A stretch of DNA of 64,000 bases from Monoplex corrugatus (GCA_030674185.1 CM060308.1:34030089-34094088), one strand, 5' to 3'; positions 19,653 through 30,330 are shown, numbered from the stretch's first letter. Numbers and translations: made by a program. Notes: a model not told the origin generated them from the letters alone.

Positions 19653-21155
19653 CCAAACTTGGCAAAGTTGGCCCATGAGGTCATGATGAACTGACTCAGC
19701 TTTCTCTCCTGGTCTGTAAACAAGTCCTCCTGGTCCAGTGGGCGCCCAAACACCAGATCCAGTTCAGAGGCATGAACCACACCCGCCCACTCCGGAAAGG
19801 GGCTGGCAGATACACGATGTTCAAACGAATACATGTAAACGTCATTGCTGCCTAGTAAAGATTCTGCCGTTGTATACATTGGACAGATGAAGAAAACGTC
19901 TCCAAGCATATTGTCTATAGCAGCACGATAGTCATCCCTTCCACCAGGCAGTGAGGACTTGACATAGATATACTCCAGCAGCTTAGCAGCAAGTTCTTTG
20001 TGTTTTGATGGGACAGCCATATGAGTTAGTACCAGGTTCTCGAGGAAATGGTAGAATGTGTTTCGATCCATTGGTGGCCTGGAACTATGGTTCATTGATG
20101 TATTTGTCATAAATGGAAGTAAGCAAGCTCCATCGTTTTTTGTGGCCCCAATCATGACACTGATCTTCTTCATGCTCTTGGGAAAGAAAGCTTCAGTCAG
20201 AGGTTTGCTGAGAAAATGGCCGTCAACAATGACCCCAAAGGCAGGCCTTTTAAAGCATTCCTCAGAGATAACCAGACGCCCAATGTCAGTGCTGTCCACA
20301 TGTGACAAACATGCGATCATGGCTTTATCATCGTTCACTGGACAGCCCACAACGTTGGCTAATGTCCGGGCGTACTCAGCATTCTCTGAGACTGTCCGTT
20401 CGGACCACCTGCTCGTTGTGCCACCACTTTGAATGATAGCCCTGGAGATGAGATGCTGTGACAGTGGAGACAGCATGTGAGCCCATACACTCGCACCACC
20501 AGCACTTTCCCCAAAGATGGTGATCCGATCAGGGGAACCTCCCAGGTGGTGTGGCATTGTCATGAACCCACTGCAGAGCCAGGTTCTGGTCCAGCAACCC
20601 AACGTTGCCTGGGGCTAGAGGGGTCCTTAGGGATAGGAACCCAAGAACTCCCAAACGGTAGTTTATAGACACCACAATGACACACTGGGTGGCAGCCAGT
20701 ACCTGTCCGTTGTAAGTGGGTACAGTTGACGATCCCCATTCGAATGCTCCTCCATGTATCCAGAACATGATGGCCAGACCATCGTCATCCTGTTGAGCTG
20801 GGCAGTCTGTGGGCATCCACACGTTCAGATAGAGACAATCCTCGTCAAAGGCAGTGGTAGTTCGGGGTATCAAAGGCAGGTCACCTGGATAGGGCACCTC
20901 AGGGCAGGAGGGAGGGGGAGTGGTGGCCTCAAACACGCCCTCCCATGGCCCTGCTCGTTCTGCACGCTGAAAACGGGCGGGGATTTTGCCGTAAGGGATG
21001 CCCCAGTATACCTTGACACGTCGACCTGAGAATGACGTCACCAGGCCTCTCATCTCTCCCTGCGTTGTGGTTATAATGACGTCATCAAGAGATCCCGAGA
21101 TAAGCCTCAAGGAAACCACACACACGAGAAGCGTAAAGACGTTTGGTCCTTCCAT
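19653..21155 (-). pseudogene. Carboxylesterase/cholinesterase-like copy A, exon 1, frameshifted
   Basis: Minus-strand exon from ATG at 21155. The N-terminal signal-peptide-like segment FTLLVCVVSLRLISGS is followed by the alpha/beta-hydrolase esterase order: EDCLYLNVW, oxyanion-hole HGGAF, nucleophile GESAGG, the acid region GATKNDGA (Asp in the position usually held by Glu), and VVHASELDLVFG with the catalytic His. It ends FAKFG at donor GTGAGT. Compared with copy B there is one extra base at about 20551-20554 (plus strand GTGTGGCATT against GCGTGCATT). This shifts the frame between WVHDNA and HLGGSPDR, before the catalytic Ser. No other stop or frame break was seen, so this is either a young pseudogene or a sequencing indel. 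The predicted active enzyme would be a secreted or membrane ester hydrolase. Confidence 0.85.
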
Positions 21156-21241
21156 TGGGTTTGTCCCAGGTTAATGTGGAAGAAACTGAGAAAGGACGAA
21201 AACAGCTCATTTCAGTTTTTGGTCTGTCTGTACAATAAACT

Positions 21242-21643
21242 AAAACCCAAACAAGTGTGACTGCCCAGCGTTCAAGCAAACAGGAACCAGGGCAAAAAAG
21301 GGAAACGAAAACAAGAACCAGAACGCGTGTTTAATACAACCAGACAAGACAGGCGGAAATTTTCGGCCAACAGGTCTTAGTCAAGCGTAAGATCACAAAC
21401 AAACAAACACCAAATACAAAAATTAAGAGAAAAGGAAAGTTCCCTGCTGCTTCGTTCAGTGTGAGAAAAGGACTAAACCGACTAAAATCACATCATAATC
21501 AGTCTTTTTTTCCAAATTTTGGTATTTCATGTTTGTGATCTCACGCTTGACAAAAGCCAGTCAGTTGGCCAAAAATTTCCGCCTGTCTTGTCTGGTTGTA
21601 TTAAATATGCTTTCTGGTTCTATTTTCGTGTTTTTTCTGGTTC
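21242..21643. mobile_element. Foldback element, full copy with exact 14-bp target duplication
   Basis: A 402-bp insertion between exact repeats CTGTACAATAAACT (21228-21241 and 21644-21657). It starts AAAACCCAAACAAGTGTGAC then TGCCCAGCGTTCAAGCAAAC. Inverted arms of about 150 bp carry ACAACCAGACAAGACAGGCG (left, about 21337) and its inverse CCTGTCTTGTCTGGTTGTAT (right, about 21582), with GTCAAGCGTAAGATCACAAA further in. It is absent at the collinear site upstream of the B gene (about 62695-62705, AACAATAAACCGCAG), which confirms a later insertion. No ORF. Confidence 0.85.
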
Positions 21644-21734
21644 CTGTACAATAAACTGCACTGTATCTGCCATCAGTTATTTTTTACAGCTTAACAAAAA
21701 ACATCAGCGTAAATGTGTGGTGGTTGTTTTTTGT

Positions 21735-21810
21735 TTTTGGTTGGTTGGTTGGTTGGTTGGTTGGTTGGTTGGTTGTTGGTTGGTTGGTTGGTTGGTTTGC
21801 TTGTTTGTTT
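21735..21810. repeat. (GGTT)n microsatellite
   Basis: GGTT tetranucleotide run with one GTTGTT interruption, then GTTT units. Confidence 0.95.
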
Positions 21811-21894
21811 GTATATACTTCACAAAGGCCAGTTGGTTAAGAAATTCTCCTTATCTTGTTTTGACTCCCGCACCATATCCCCCCACTGCAAAAA

Positions 21895-21945
21895 TGTAAC
21901 CCTTTGATTTCCTCACCCTATTCACCAGCATCCTCTTACCTATCT
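21895..21945. repeat. Half unit of the TTAA-palindrome/70-bp family
   Basis: GTAACCCTTTGATTTCCTCA then CCCTATTCACCAGCATCC is one arm of the palindromic head seen at 54357, without the inverted partner. Confidence 0.65.
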
Positions 21946-22170
21946 AGAAGATGGGCCAGTCATCGGCAAATGTGAATATATGGGTTGGCCCATTGTCATT
22001 TAAAGCAGCAGTTCCTTTTGTGAAGAAGTTATATAGGGTTGGGAAGAGTGGTGATCCTTGAGGGAATCCCATGGAGAGTTTGCAATGTGCTAAACAACAG
22101 TCTCCAATCGAAAAATATCCATTTTTTCTTGGAGTTCGGTGTAAATCCATTTTGTGACTGTCATGCTGAC
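21946..22170 (-). pseudogene. LINE reverse-transcriptase fragment
   Basis: On the minus strand this reads SMGFPQGSPLFPTLYNFFT, the GxPQGSxLSPxLxN block of LINE RTs. It then reads HIFTFADDWPIF, the catalytic FADD motif. About 68 residues remain and nothing upstream or downstream is recognisable. It is a small relic of a LINE different from those at 9369 and 35945. Confidence 0.8.
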
Positions 22171-22655
22171 GTCATGTCGTTAAAGCAATTCCATGAGCTC
22201 AAACTAGACTTCATTGTACGCATCGTTTAGTTTAATGGTTACCGCAAGGTTTTTTTCTCTTCATTTTGTAATACTTCATAAGCTTTGTAACAAAGGTAGC
22301 TACATTTTCCCGTGTATTTTTTTCCTCCTGATACCACCTTGATTCAGAGGGAGTATTTTTATGTCTTTTAATTAGAGAAGAGTGGAAGTGTGCATATATT
22401 GGAAAGATTTAAACAGTAACAAAGCCGCATTGTTTTGAGCTTTCTGGAAACAATGAAAAAATCTAATATTTTAAAAGACCAGTCAAAAGTGCGTTGCAAT
22501 AGTCAGTTCGAGACAGAACAATTAAATGAACAGGTATTTTGATTATCTCTTTTAACTTCTATTCACATATATGATGTTGGACAAAACAAGTATCAGTGGA
22601 AAGGGGATAACAAATAGTACGTTTTTTGTGTGTTTTTTTTAATTTCATGATAGGC
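22171..22655. other. No gene seen
   Basis: AT-rich sequence without a recognisable repeat or coding frame. Confidence 0.5.
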
Positions 22656-22980
22656 CAGTTTGCAAATGTTGGGAAAGTGTTGTTTAAAGACAGTGTCTGC
22701 TTTTGCAAATGTTGGAAAAGTACTAATTAAAGAGAGTATCTGATTTTGGTAATGTTTAAAATGTGCTGTTTAAAGACAGTGTCTGATTTTGCAAAATGCT
22801 GGAAAATGTGCTGTTTAAAGAGTGTCTGGTTTGCAAATGTTGGAATGTGCTGTTTAAACAGTGTTTGATTTGCAAATGTTGAAAACGTGCTGTTTAAGGA
22901 GAAGTCTGATTTTGCAAATGTTGGAAATGTGCTGTTTAATGAGAGTGATTTTGCACATGTCGTAAATGCAATGTTTAAAC
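22656..22980. repeat. 43-bp tandem repeat, about 7-8 copies
   Basis: Unit near TTTGCAAATGTTGGAAATGT then GCTGTTTAAAGACAGTGTCTGAT, with small deletions in several copies. Confidence 0.85.
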
Positions 22981-23019
22981 GAGAATGTATGGTCAAACGT
23001 GACGAGAAAGTTACGTACA

Positions 23020-23640
23020 TTTGCCGAGAATGGATAAATGTATCACGACAACACTGAGCGTAAATAATCTGCTTCATCTACAACTGTCTCGATTTAGAAA
23101 GCAACACTCATGTCAAAGACGGCAAAGGCTTTATAGCCTGTTTGCCGATTTTCAGAAAGCTTTTAATGCAGTTTACCGTGAATTTTTACTGAACAAACTA
23201 CAAAAAAATCATTAATTTCTGTCTCACCGACAGACGACAACTAGCCCTAGTTAACTCAACTACCTCCAAGTTCTGTTCTTTGCTCGCTGCTCTTTTCTGA
23301 ATGTTTCAATGATCTTCCTCTCTGTGTAAAGTTTGCAGATAATACAAGAATCCATGTAACTCACCCCGACATAATACAAATTCCTAAATGATTACACAGC
23401 AGTGTTAATGATCTGATAGAATTAAATTAAAGTACATGTATGTAGTGACATTAAAAACAACAAGACAGAAGAGATGAAACTTATCTTTCAAAATATCACT
23501 ATTTTCCATCAAAAAATAGTGTTGTTGAAACAGTTACTTTTCACAAAACCTTAAGCCTAACAATAGATAATGATCTTTCCTGGTCAAGTCGTAGTTATAA
23601 ACAAATTATTTGAAACTATTACAATACAAGTATTCCAATC
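23020..23640 (+). pseudogene. Decayed CR1/jockey-like LINE reverse-transcriptase fragment
   Basis: Frames read FADFQKAFNAVYREFLLNKL (the first Asp block of RT, family form DFxKAFDxVxHxxLLxKL). Later come CVKFADNTR (a decayed FADDT motif at about 23325), an NKTEEMKLIF-like block near 23460, and SLTIDNDLSWSSRSYKQI at about 23556-23615. The order and spacing fit one RT relic with several frameshifts and a deletion between blocks. Confidence 0.7.
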
Positions 23641-24025
23641 ATCTGAAATGAAACATTTCTTGAACCTAGAATCAAGAAAACTATTATTCTTGACTTTCCA
23701 TAGCCATATACATCACATATGCACATGCTCAAGTAAAACATTGGCAAACCAATAAGTAACGAGAAGGCCGACAATTAAAACTTAAAATGGATCAAATACG
23801 AGTAAATGAATAGACTAGGACACTATAAGTATAAAAACATAGGAAAAAATAGTGAAAACGGTACAGTTCATCAACACTTGCTTGAAAGTGTGAAGGTGAA
23901 ATAGAAGTTTGCAGAGATCTTTTCATACTTACCATTGACGGCGTGAGCCCACACCACACTTACCTTGACACAGACACGTGATCTGGATCACAAACGACAC
24001 TCAACTTTTATATAAGACCACAACG
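23641..24025. other. No gene seen
   Basis: AT-rich and likely further decayed LINE sequence at the left; nothing recognisable. Confidence 0.4.
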
Positions 24026-24029
24026 CAAT

Positions 24030-24340
24030 TCGATGGGCATGGTAGTCAAGTGGGTACACGTTGGACTTCCAACAGGAAAGTCCTGGGTTCGATCCGCCCA
24101 GGCACTTTCACTTGGTGGGTAAATGGTGCTTTTTTCTGATCTTCCAAGTCAACATGTGTACAGACCAGCCACTTACTAAACCCCCTCCGAGTGAATTTGC
24201 AGCAGAATATCAAATATGCACGTTACAGATCCTGAAAGTTACTTCAATAGCTGGCTTGTGGAAAATACTAAAACACCCAGCATATACACCCACTGTAGAC
24301 AAGAATATGCAACATACCGCCCGCAGTTTGTGAACAAAGC
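24030..24340 (+). mobile_element. tRNA-derived SINE
   Basis: tRNA-like head: an A-box-like TGGTAGTCAAGTGGG near 24040 and B box GGTTCGATCCG near 24087. The body words are TCAACATGTGTACAGACC, AATATGCACGTTACAGATCC and CAAGAATATGCA. It is the same family as 15125, 55205 and 60010. Confidence 0.85.
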
Positions 24341-24645
24341 AACGGGCATGTACGCATCTGAGGGAAAAAAACAACAACAGAAAGTATAGGCCACAAAACC
24401 AGCTCATAAAGTTTATAGTGCATTAACACACATTTTCAAGGCATTGACCGAGACACGCAGTCTCAAAGCAGTGACCTCAGATCAACAGGAAGACTTAATA
24501 CTGGATAACAGTAACGTGTTTTGAAGTGTTAAGTTTCAAGTTAATGTGTGAATATGTTTAAATAAAAGACTACGACATTCATCGCCAGATGTGGCCTGAC
24601 CGTGTGAATGGTAAACAAAATAAGACGACGAAGAAGAAGAAGACA

Positions 24646-24734
24646 GTTTCAACTATCTTATTTATGTGTTTTGTATTGTTCCGATAATCTGCACCCACTT
24701 CGTTTCGTTCAGTACACGTCAGCATTGGATTTTT
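24646..24734 (+). repeat. Direct repeat left of the 2.6-kb TIR element
   Basis: An 89-bp sequence starting GTTTCAACTATCTTATTTAT, about 93% identical to 27347-27435 on the other side of the element. It abuts the left terminal inverted repeat with no gap. Just before it, 24570-24645 holds a short dispersed repeat (CATCGCCAGATGTGGCCTGA then AAGAAGAAGAAG) that recurs inverted at about 60645-60715. Confidence 0.85.
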
Positions 24735-25121
24735 AATAGAGACCTTTAGATTACACGTCACGTATCTCCCAACACGTATCCGTATCTCGATACGTACGTG
24801 TCCCGTATGTGAAAGCGATTTGGTTTTAGATTACACGTGAAACAGATCTACGTCCCCCGACACGCCCAAAACAAGGGACGTAACTAGGCCTACAACCTTT
24901 CCTGTACTTTACGACGTGTGACATTATAAACATATGTAGCTATTTGTTTTTCATTGATACCACCAATGTGACGACGAATTAAATTGTTATACTCGGATTT
25001 TTAAAGGAAAATAGATCCTGCAATTACTTTTTATCTTTCCTGGCAAGTTGGTTGCTCCTAATAATCAATATTATGACATCATTCAATATAATGACATCAT
25101 AGCCAGTGGACGCTATTGATG

Positions 25122-25122
25122 T

Positions 25123-25201
<79 letters not shown>

Positions 25202-25230
25202 TGTGCGTGTGCGTGCGTGTGTGTGTGCCC
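25122..25230. repeat. (GT)n microsatellite
   Basis: GT run with GTGC/GCGT interruptions at the right end, inside the TIR element. Confidence 0.95.
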
Positions 25231-25461
25231 CATGCTTTATCTGTGTCAATAAGTCATGGCTGAAAATTTTGATTATATATACATTGTAGATATATATTTC
25301 TGTACTTTTATTCAATGCTAGCAAGGAAGAACAGGGACCGGGGCCGTTACACCCTGCCCCCGGTGTACCATTCTCTGATTCGATCTCGTGAACTGGGTTC
25401 ATCCCATGTTCGCGAGATCTGAGTAGAGATTCACGCAGACAGCATTAGAGCGCTGACGAAG

Positions 25462-25493
25462 ATGGCGAGAACGCCATCGAAAGCTACGGAACT
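25462..25493 (+). CDS. Possible first coding exon inside the TIR element
   Basis: ATG in a favourable context (GAAGATGGCG) encodes MARTPSKATEL up to a consensus donor, ACT|GTGAGTAG. An imperfect inverted repeat, GATCTCGTGAAC to GTTCGCGAGATC (25382-25419), lies 40 bp upstream. The short GC-rich frame would fit the start of a spliced transposase or a captured exon. No downstream exon was found, so this is a weak call. Confidence 0.25.
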
Positions 25494-25989
25494 GTGAGTA
25501 GCGATTTTTACACTGTTGGGAGACTTGTTCTTCAAAATTGGTAGCATAAGAACAGGAATTGTTTATAAATTCAGACTGTTATTAAATTAAGTACAAACTT
25601 TGCACTATACTTAATAACTCAGTCTTTGTGTACACACACACATGCATGCGCCCACCGGCAGGTATAAATCATGCACTTGCAACACACTTTCCATGTGACG
25701 AAAATATTCACTATGTGGGCATATGAATCCTTTATTGTGACAAAATGAATTCTGAATACTATTCTGAAAGAGTATTCATGTTCTGAGACATATAAGTTTT
25801 TGTTTTTGGTTTTCTACCATAAAAATGAAGGTTAAAAAAAAATAACGTGTACAAAACAATCATTCCCCTTTCCCTGATCTTTGCTTATTTTCTTAGTGGC
25901 ACAGATCTGCTCATTTTGTGTTATTTTTTAGAAAAAAAACTAATGATCTCTGTATAGCGTTAAGATTTTCTCAGACGTGTATATGCGCA

Positions 25990-26200
25990 GTTTTGTCCAC
26001 ACTATGCAGGCAGTCTACTGGTGCAGTCTGCATACTCTGATTTGGTGGATATGCTTGCTGGGCCAAGCTTCCATAAGCCACCAAACACACAAGACATGAC
26101 TTTCAAGATCTTTATGGTGCATATTTGATTTTCTGCATGAGCATGCACACAAAGGGGTTTCAGACACTGGTAGGTCTGCACACATGTGTAAGTACAATGA
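25990..26200 (-). mobile_element. SINE 3' part
   Basis: The inverse of the SINE body: GCAGTCTGCATACTCTGATT, then AAGATCTTTATGGTGCATAT, then GTAGGTCTGCACACATGTG. The head is missing. It is inserted inside the TIR element. Confidence 0.75.
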
Positions 26201-26240
26201 ACATAAATAAGTGCTTTTTCTAACATTCTTCTGTTTAGCA

Positions 26241-27190
26241 CTGGTTGAGTATAAATCTGCTTTTAGAGTATAACTACAATGAATAAATGTTTTTCTAAGA
26301 TTCAGGCAATTGTTTGAAGGCTATCCTGCAGCTTCTGTACTTCTATATTTTCTCTCTTCACATTAATCTCTTTGAATGTCAAAATCAATCTTTTTGCTTT
26401 CTTCTTGTTTGTATTTAATCTTGTTGGTACTCCAAGGTTGTAGACCACTGTGCAGCTGGGCTGTGTGATTTCTTGATTTGGCATGGGGAACACTTAGATC
26501 TGAAAAACAAGAAGAAACTTATTTCATTTGTCTTTTCATTTGTGTACATATTCATTCATTATGATGATGATGATGAATGATGATGATGATGATGGATGAT
26601 GATGATGATGTAATCACAATAATAATAAACAAATAAATAAATAAATAGATAATAACATAATCATCATCACAACTATCAGTTTATGACGCCTGTGCAAACA
26701 CAGTCCACGCTCGCTCCCCAGCAGCTTCTCTTACCAGGGTAGGCCAATGTGGCCTTGACCTTGATGAGAAACCAGACACTGAGCTGCAAGGCTAGATCTA
26801 TTTCCTTAAACGCCGCGTCCATTAAACATTTTTCGTTCGAAAATTTATCAGTAATTAATCAAAAACAATAAATAAATAAAAAAAGTCACCCATGATATTT
26901 CTTACGTTTTGCGGCCACAAAATAGCATTTCATAGCAAAAATTGCAGTCGAATCAGGCCTCAGAGCTGAAGTCTCGTTCAACATTTTAATCAGAGCAGCT
27001 GGGCGATACGTGCTTCTCAGCAGCAGGCTTTTGCTTGCTGACACTTGGTGTATTTGGTCGACTCGTACATGAATTGTTTAAAAATCAGTGACATGAAACA
27101 TACATAACAAGGTAGATAAAGGGTTTCAAAACACAACCAAAGTATTATTTACCTTGAAACTTGAGATATGCAGTCCCGAAATAGATACGG
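26241..27190. other. Interior of the TIR element, no gene recognised
   Basis: (GAT)n at 26560-26615 and AATA repeats at 26615-26650. The stretch TGAGAAACCAGACACTGAGC (about 26765) and its surroundings give no recognisable protein in any frame. Confidence 0.5.
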
Positions 27191-27346
27191 GCAAAAGCAC
27201 GTATAGTCGGACTTCCATACGTGGACACGTCCCTATCGAAGCAGTACGTATCGATATAATCGCGCGAGAAAATGCGATACGTAGTCTATACGTTAAGTAT
27301 TGGATACGTGATGTGTAATCTAAAGGTCTCTATTGTGTTGTACTAA

Positions 27347-27435
27347 GTTTCAGCTATCTTATTTATGTGTTTTGTATTGTTTCGATAATCTGCACCCACC
27401 TCGTTTCGTTGAGTACACGTCAGCATCTGATTTTT
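27347..27435 (+). repeat. Direct repeat right of the TIR element
   Basis: An 89-bp partner of 24646-24734 starting GTTTCAGCTATCTTATTTAT. It lies 12 bp beyond the right terminal inverted repeat. Confidence 0.85.
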
Positions 27436-27845
27436 GTCGTCTTGTGCTTTGGCAAATGCATCGGGTCTGGTGTCTTGTAGAAGTAGGTCGCTGTCTGTAA
27501 AATATACATGAGTGACGGGTGGTGTGGACCATATGAACTGTACAGAATAAAATACGCATCCGATAATTGCAGTAGTCGGTTTTCAAAGCACATGATGGTG
27601 TGATTTGCCCCCATGGGCCCAGTGCAGGGTTGCTGAGTGTTTGTTTAACATACTGGTGCTTTCGATCCAACAGAGACACAGATATATGAGAATGAGAACT
27701 GTATAGCAATGCACGTAATCATCATAATCTTTACAGAAAAGTTTTGACAGTTCGTTGGCATTAGCGTTGGATGGCCCTTACACCTGGGCGAACGCTTTAT
27801 AGTACAATAGCAACGAATATAAACATGTTGAGTGGATGTTTTTTC
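27436..27845. other. No gene seen
   Basis: Unique-looking sequence; no repeat family or coding frame recognised. Confidence 0.45.
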
Positions 27846-27849
27846 CTGG

Positions 27850-28020
27850 ATGTGTGTATGCATTTTGTTTTGACCACACTGTGCAGGTGGTATGTTGCTG
27901 TACAGTCTGCATACTCCCGTCTTTGGTGGACATGCAATGGTGGATGTTTTCTTGTTACCATAAGCGAAAGGACGCCTGCATAATTTACAGGATTTTTAAT
28001 GTACATATTTGATATTAGGT
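27850..28020 (-). mobile_element. SINE 3' fragment
   Basis: ACAGTCTGCATACTCC and TTTACAGGATTTTTAATGTA are inverse SINE body words, as at 25990-26200, with greater decay. Confidence 0.6.
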
Positions 28021-28034
28021 ACACGTGGACCACA

Positions 28035-28998
28035 TGGCACAACACTTCTTTTCTCCACACACACACATATTACACAATCTTTCTTTTATCCACACACCCA
28101 CATTACACAACCCTTCTTTTATCCACACACGCACATTACGCAATCCTTCTTTTATCCACACACACACCACGTTACCACAACCCTTTTTTTATCCCCACAC
28201 CACACACTACACAACCCTTCTCTTATCCACACACCCACATTACACAACTCTTCTCTTATCCACGCACACCACGTTATACAACCCTTCTTTTATCCCTGCA
28301 CCACACATTACACAGCCTTCTCTTATCCATGCACACACATTACACAGCCCTTCTTTTATCCATACACGCACATTACACAACCCTTCTTTTATCCACACAC
28401 CCACATTACACAACCCTTCTTTTATCCACTCACCCACATTACACAATCCTTCTTTTATCCACACACACATTACACAACCCTTCTCTTATCCATACACCAA
28501 CATTACACAATCCTTCTTTTATCCATACACTCACATTACACGACCAATCTTTTATCCACAAACCACACATTACACAACATTTTTTAATCCATGCATCCAC
28601 ATTGTACAACCCTTCTTGTAACCACACACCCACATTACACAACCCTTATTTTATCCCCGTACCCACATTACACAACCTTTTATCCACACGCCACATTACA
28701 CAACCTTTCTTTTATTCCTGCACTCCATATTACACAACCCTTCTCTTATTCGCGCACAAACACTACACATCCCTTCTTTTATCCATATACCCACATTACA
28801 CAACCCTTCTCTATCAACGCACCCCACATTACACAACACTTCTTTTATCCACACACCCACATTACACAACCCTCCTTTTATCCACCCACCCACATTACAC
28901 AGCCCTTCTTTTATCCACACACCCACATTACACAATCCTTCTTTTATCCACACACCCACGTTACACAACCCTTCTTTTACACCCACACTACACAACCA
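28035..28998. repeat. 33-bp minisatellite, about 29 copies
   Basis: Unit CACACCCACATTACACAACC then CTTCTTTTATCCA. Since 33 is a multiple of 3 it gives long open frames on both strands, which are artefacts. There is no counterpart in the duplicated segments. Confidence 0.95.
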
Positions 28999-29080
28999 AA
29001 CAGACAGATAAACACTGACGGGAAGATAGCCGTATAAATGAAATGTGAGCTTACATGTTTGATATGTGTGACACTTAAGG

Positions 29081-29272
29081 CAATGCAGCAAATGACAAAA
29101 TAATCGAGAATTGCTTTGGAAAGACACGCGTGTAAACTATCATTTATGCAGCAAATGAAAAAATAATCGAGAATTGCTTTGGAAAGACACGCGTGTGAAC
29201 TATCATTTATGCAGCAAATGAAAAAATAATCGAGAATTGTTTTGGAAAGACACGCGTGTGAACTATCATTTA
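29081..29272. repeat. 63-bp tandem repeat, 3 copies
   Basis: Unit ATGCAGCAAATGAAAAAATA, ATCGAGAATTGCTTTGGAAA, GACACGCGTGTGAACTATCATTT, starting at 29081, 29144 and 29207 and nearly identical. Confidence 0.95.
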
Positions 29273-29750
29273 AAAATTTAATTAAAAGCGACAATAAAAG
29301 AAAATAAGTGCTATATGACTGCTCTGAAATGAATCTTACATTAACAATTTTTTGACAAATTAGACAAGAAAATAATCAGAAAAAGCAGCAACAACTACAA
29401 GACTGTACGTATAGTTCGTTGGACATATAATAAGATGTCAAAAAAGTATTAACACAGAACATTCAGTCATGTAAAACGAACACATCCAAAGTAATACTAA
29501 CGCTAATGACAGTGATGATGATAAAAATGGATATTAACTACATTGCCAATAATATCGATATTACTACTTGTCAAGCTCGCTAAGGCTTGAACTAGAGGGA
29601 AAAGACAGAGAAACAGACCTATCAGCTCTAACACACCCGTTTATGACTAAATAAGGAAATCCTTGGACAAAGTACAGTTACACAAATTTTATTACAGACA
29701 AACAAGACAACATGACGCATCATTCGTACAGATCATAAACATGGGTATAG
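29273..29750. other. No gene seen
   Basis: AT-rich, with no recognisable repeat or frame. Confidence 0.45.
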
Positions 29751-29907
29751 TATTGCTAGAGGTGGCGCCTCAAAAACCAACATTGCATACATTCAAATCT
29801 TCAAAACATTGGAAATCACTCAGAAGCATTGCTAGAGGTGGCACCCCAAAAACCAACATTGCATACATTTCAAATCTTCAAAAGAATGGAATTCACTTAG
29901 AAGCATA
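29751..29907. repeat. 76-bp tandem duplication
   Basis: TTGCTAGAGGTGGCGCCTCA (29753) recurs as TTGCTAGAGGTGGCACCCCA (29829), followed in both by AAAACCAACATTGCATACAT. Confidence 0.95.
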
Positions 29908-29994
29908 GCAAACACACACACACTCACAGAAAATTTCAGTCATACGACGATTTTGGGTCCATAGGATGTTCCGATGCTAGGGTTTTCTAATCAC

Positions 29995-30330
29995 TAATGA
30001 GTCTCTCGTCGCTTGGCATGGCGAACAGGCACTGGATGAATCCACCGCCGAACGACGCAAAGATGCTCACTACAGCAGCCGTGGAGTCCTGCAAAGGGCG
30101 GCACCAAGGAAACTAGCCGAGTAGAATGGCTGGGCCATAGGCTCGTGGCGTGGAAGTACCGCCGATCTTGCCGGAAGATGCAGCCGTAGAAGCCCCTCTG
30201 GTCGCACCTGCCTCGGATGCTTGTAACATTGCCGTAGCTCGGACATGTGCACCTCCTCGTAGAGCCAGGACCACATGGACAGCAACGACGACTGGCACAG
30301 GACACTGGTGATCTTCTCCCCTCACTCTGG
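29995..30330 (-). other. GC-rich patch with a possible terminal exon
   Basis: This stretch is clearly richer in GC than its surroundings. On the minus strand an acceptor-like CCGCCCTTTGCAG (ending near 30092) is followed by an open frame of about 33 codons to a TAG near 29992: DSTAAVVSIFASFGGGFIQC then LFAMPSDERLISD. The first part is hydrophobic enough for a membrane segment. Upstream, other frames give Cys-rich peptides (for example RCDQRGFYGCIFRQDRRYF), so if this is a gene it is either broken or has an exon boundary within the patch. The family is not recognised. Confidence 0.3.

Larger units (their letters stand above)
3535..21720 (+). repeat. Segmental duplication, copy A
   Basis: Collinear, same-orientation counterpart of about 46240-62760. 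Matching landmarks (A/B) are 3905/46463, 4480/48008, 5560/50130, 6900/51390, 7200/51700, 8190/54150, 9330/54970, 13340/55100, 15790/55940, 16640/56960, 18370/58970, esterase exon 2 at 18564/59196, exon 1 at 19653/61101 and 21172/62632. Non-coding parts are clearly homologous but heavily diverged, and the exons are much better conserved. Copy A carries a LINE (9369-13229), a 28-bp array, a long SINE and a foldback element that B lacks. Confidence 0.85.
24735..27334. mobile_element. 2.6-kb element with 32-bp terminal inverted repeats
   Basis: The left end AATAGAGACCTTTAGATTAC continues ACGTCACGTATC (24735-24766). The inverse of 27303-27334 matches it with one mismatch. Both ends carry clustered ACGTA/TACGT words (24775-24850 and 27190-27310), a subterminal repeat pattern usual for DNA transposons. 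Inside are a GT microsatellite, a possible short exon at 25462, a SINE piece and ATG/AAT repeats, but no recognisable transposase. An 89-bp direct repeat lies on each side. The superfamily is unknown. Confidence 0.75.

Noticed and set aside
28000..29037. 339-codon His/Thr/Ser-rich frame and antisense frames
   Set aside because: A product of a 33-bp minisatellite.
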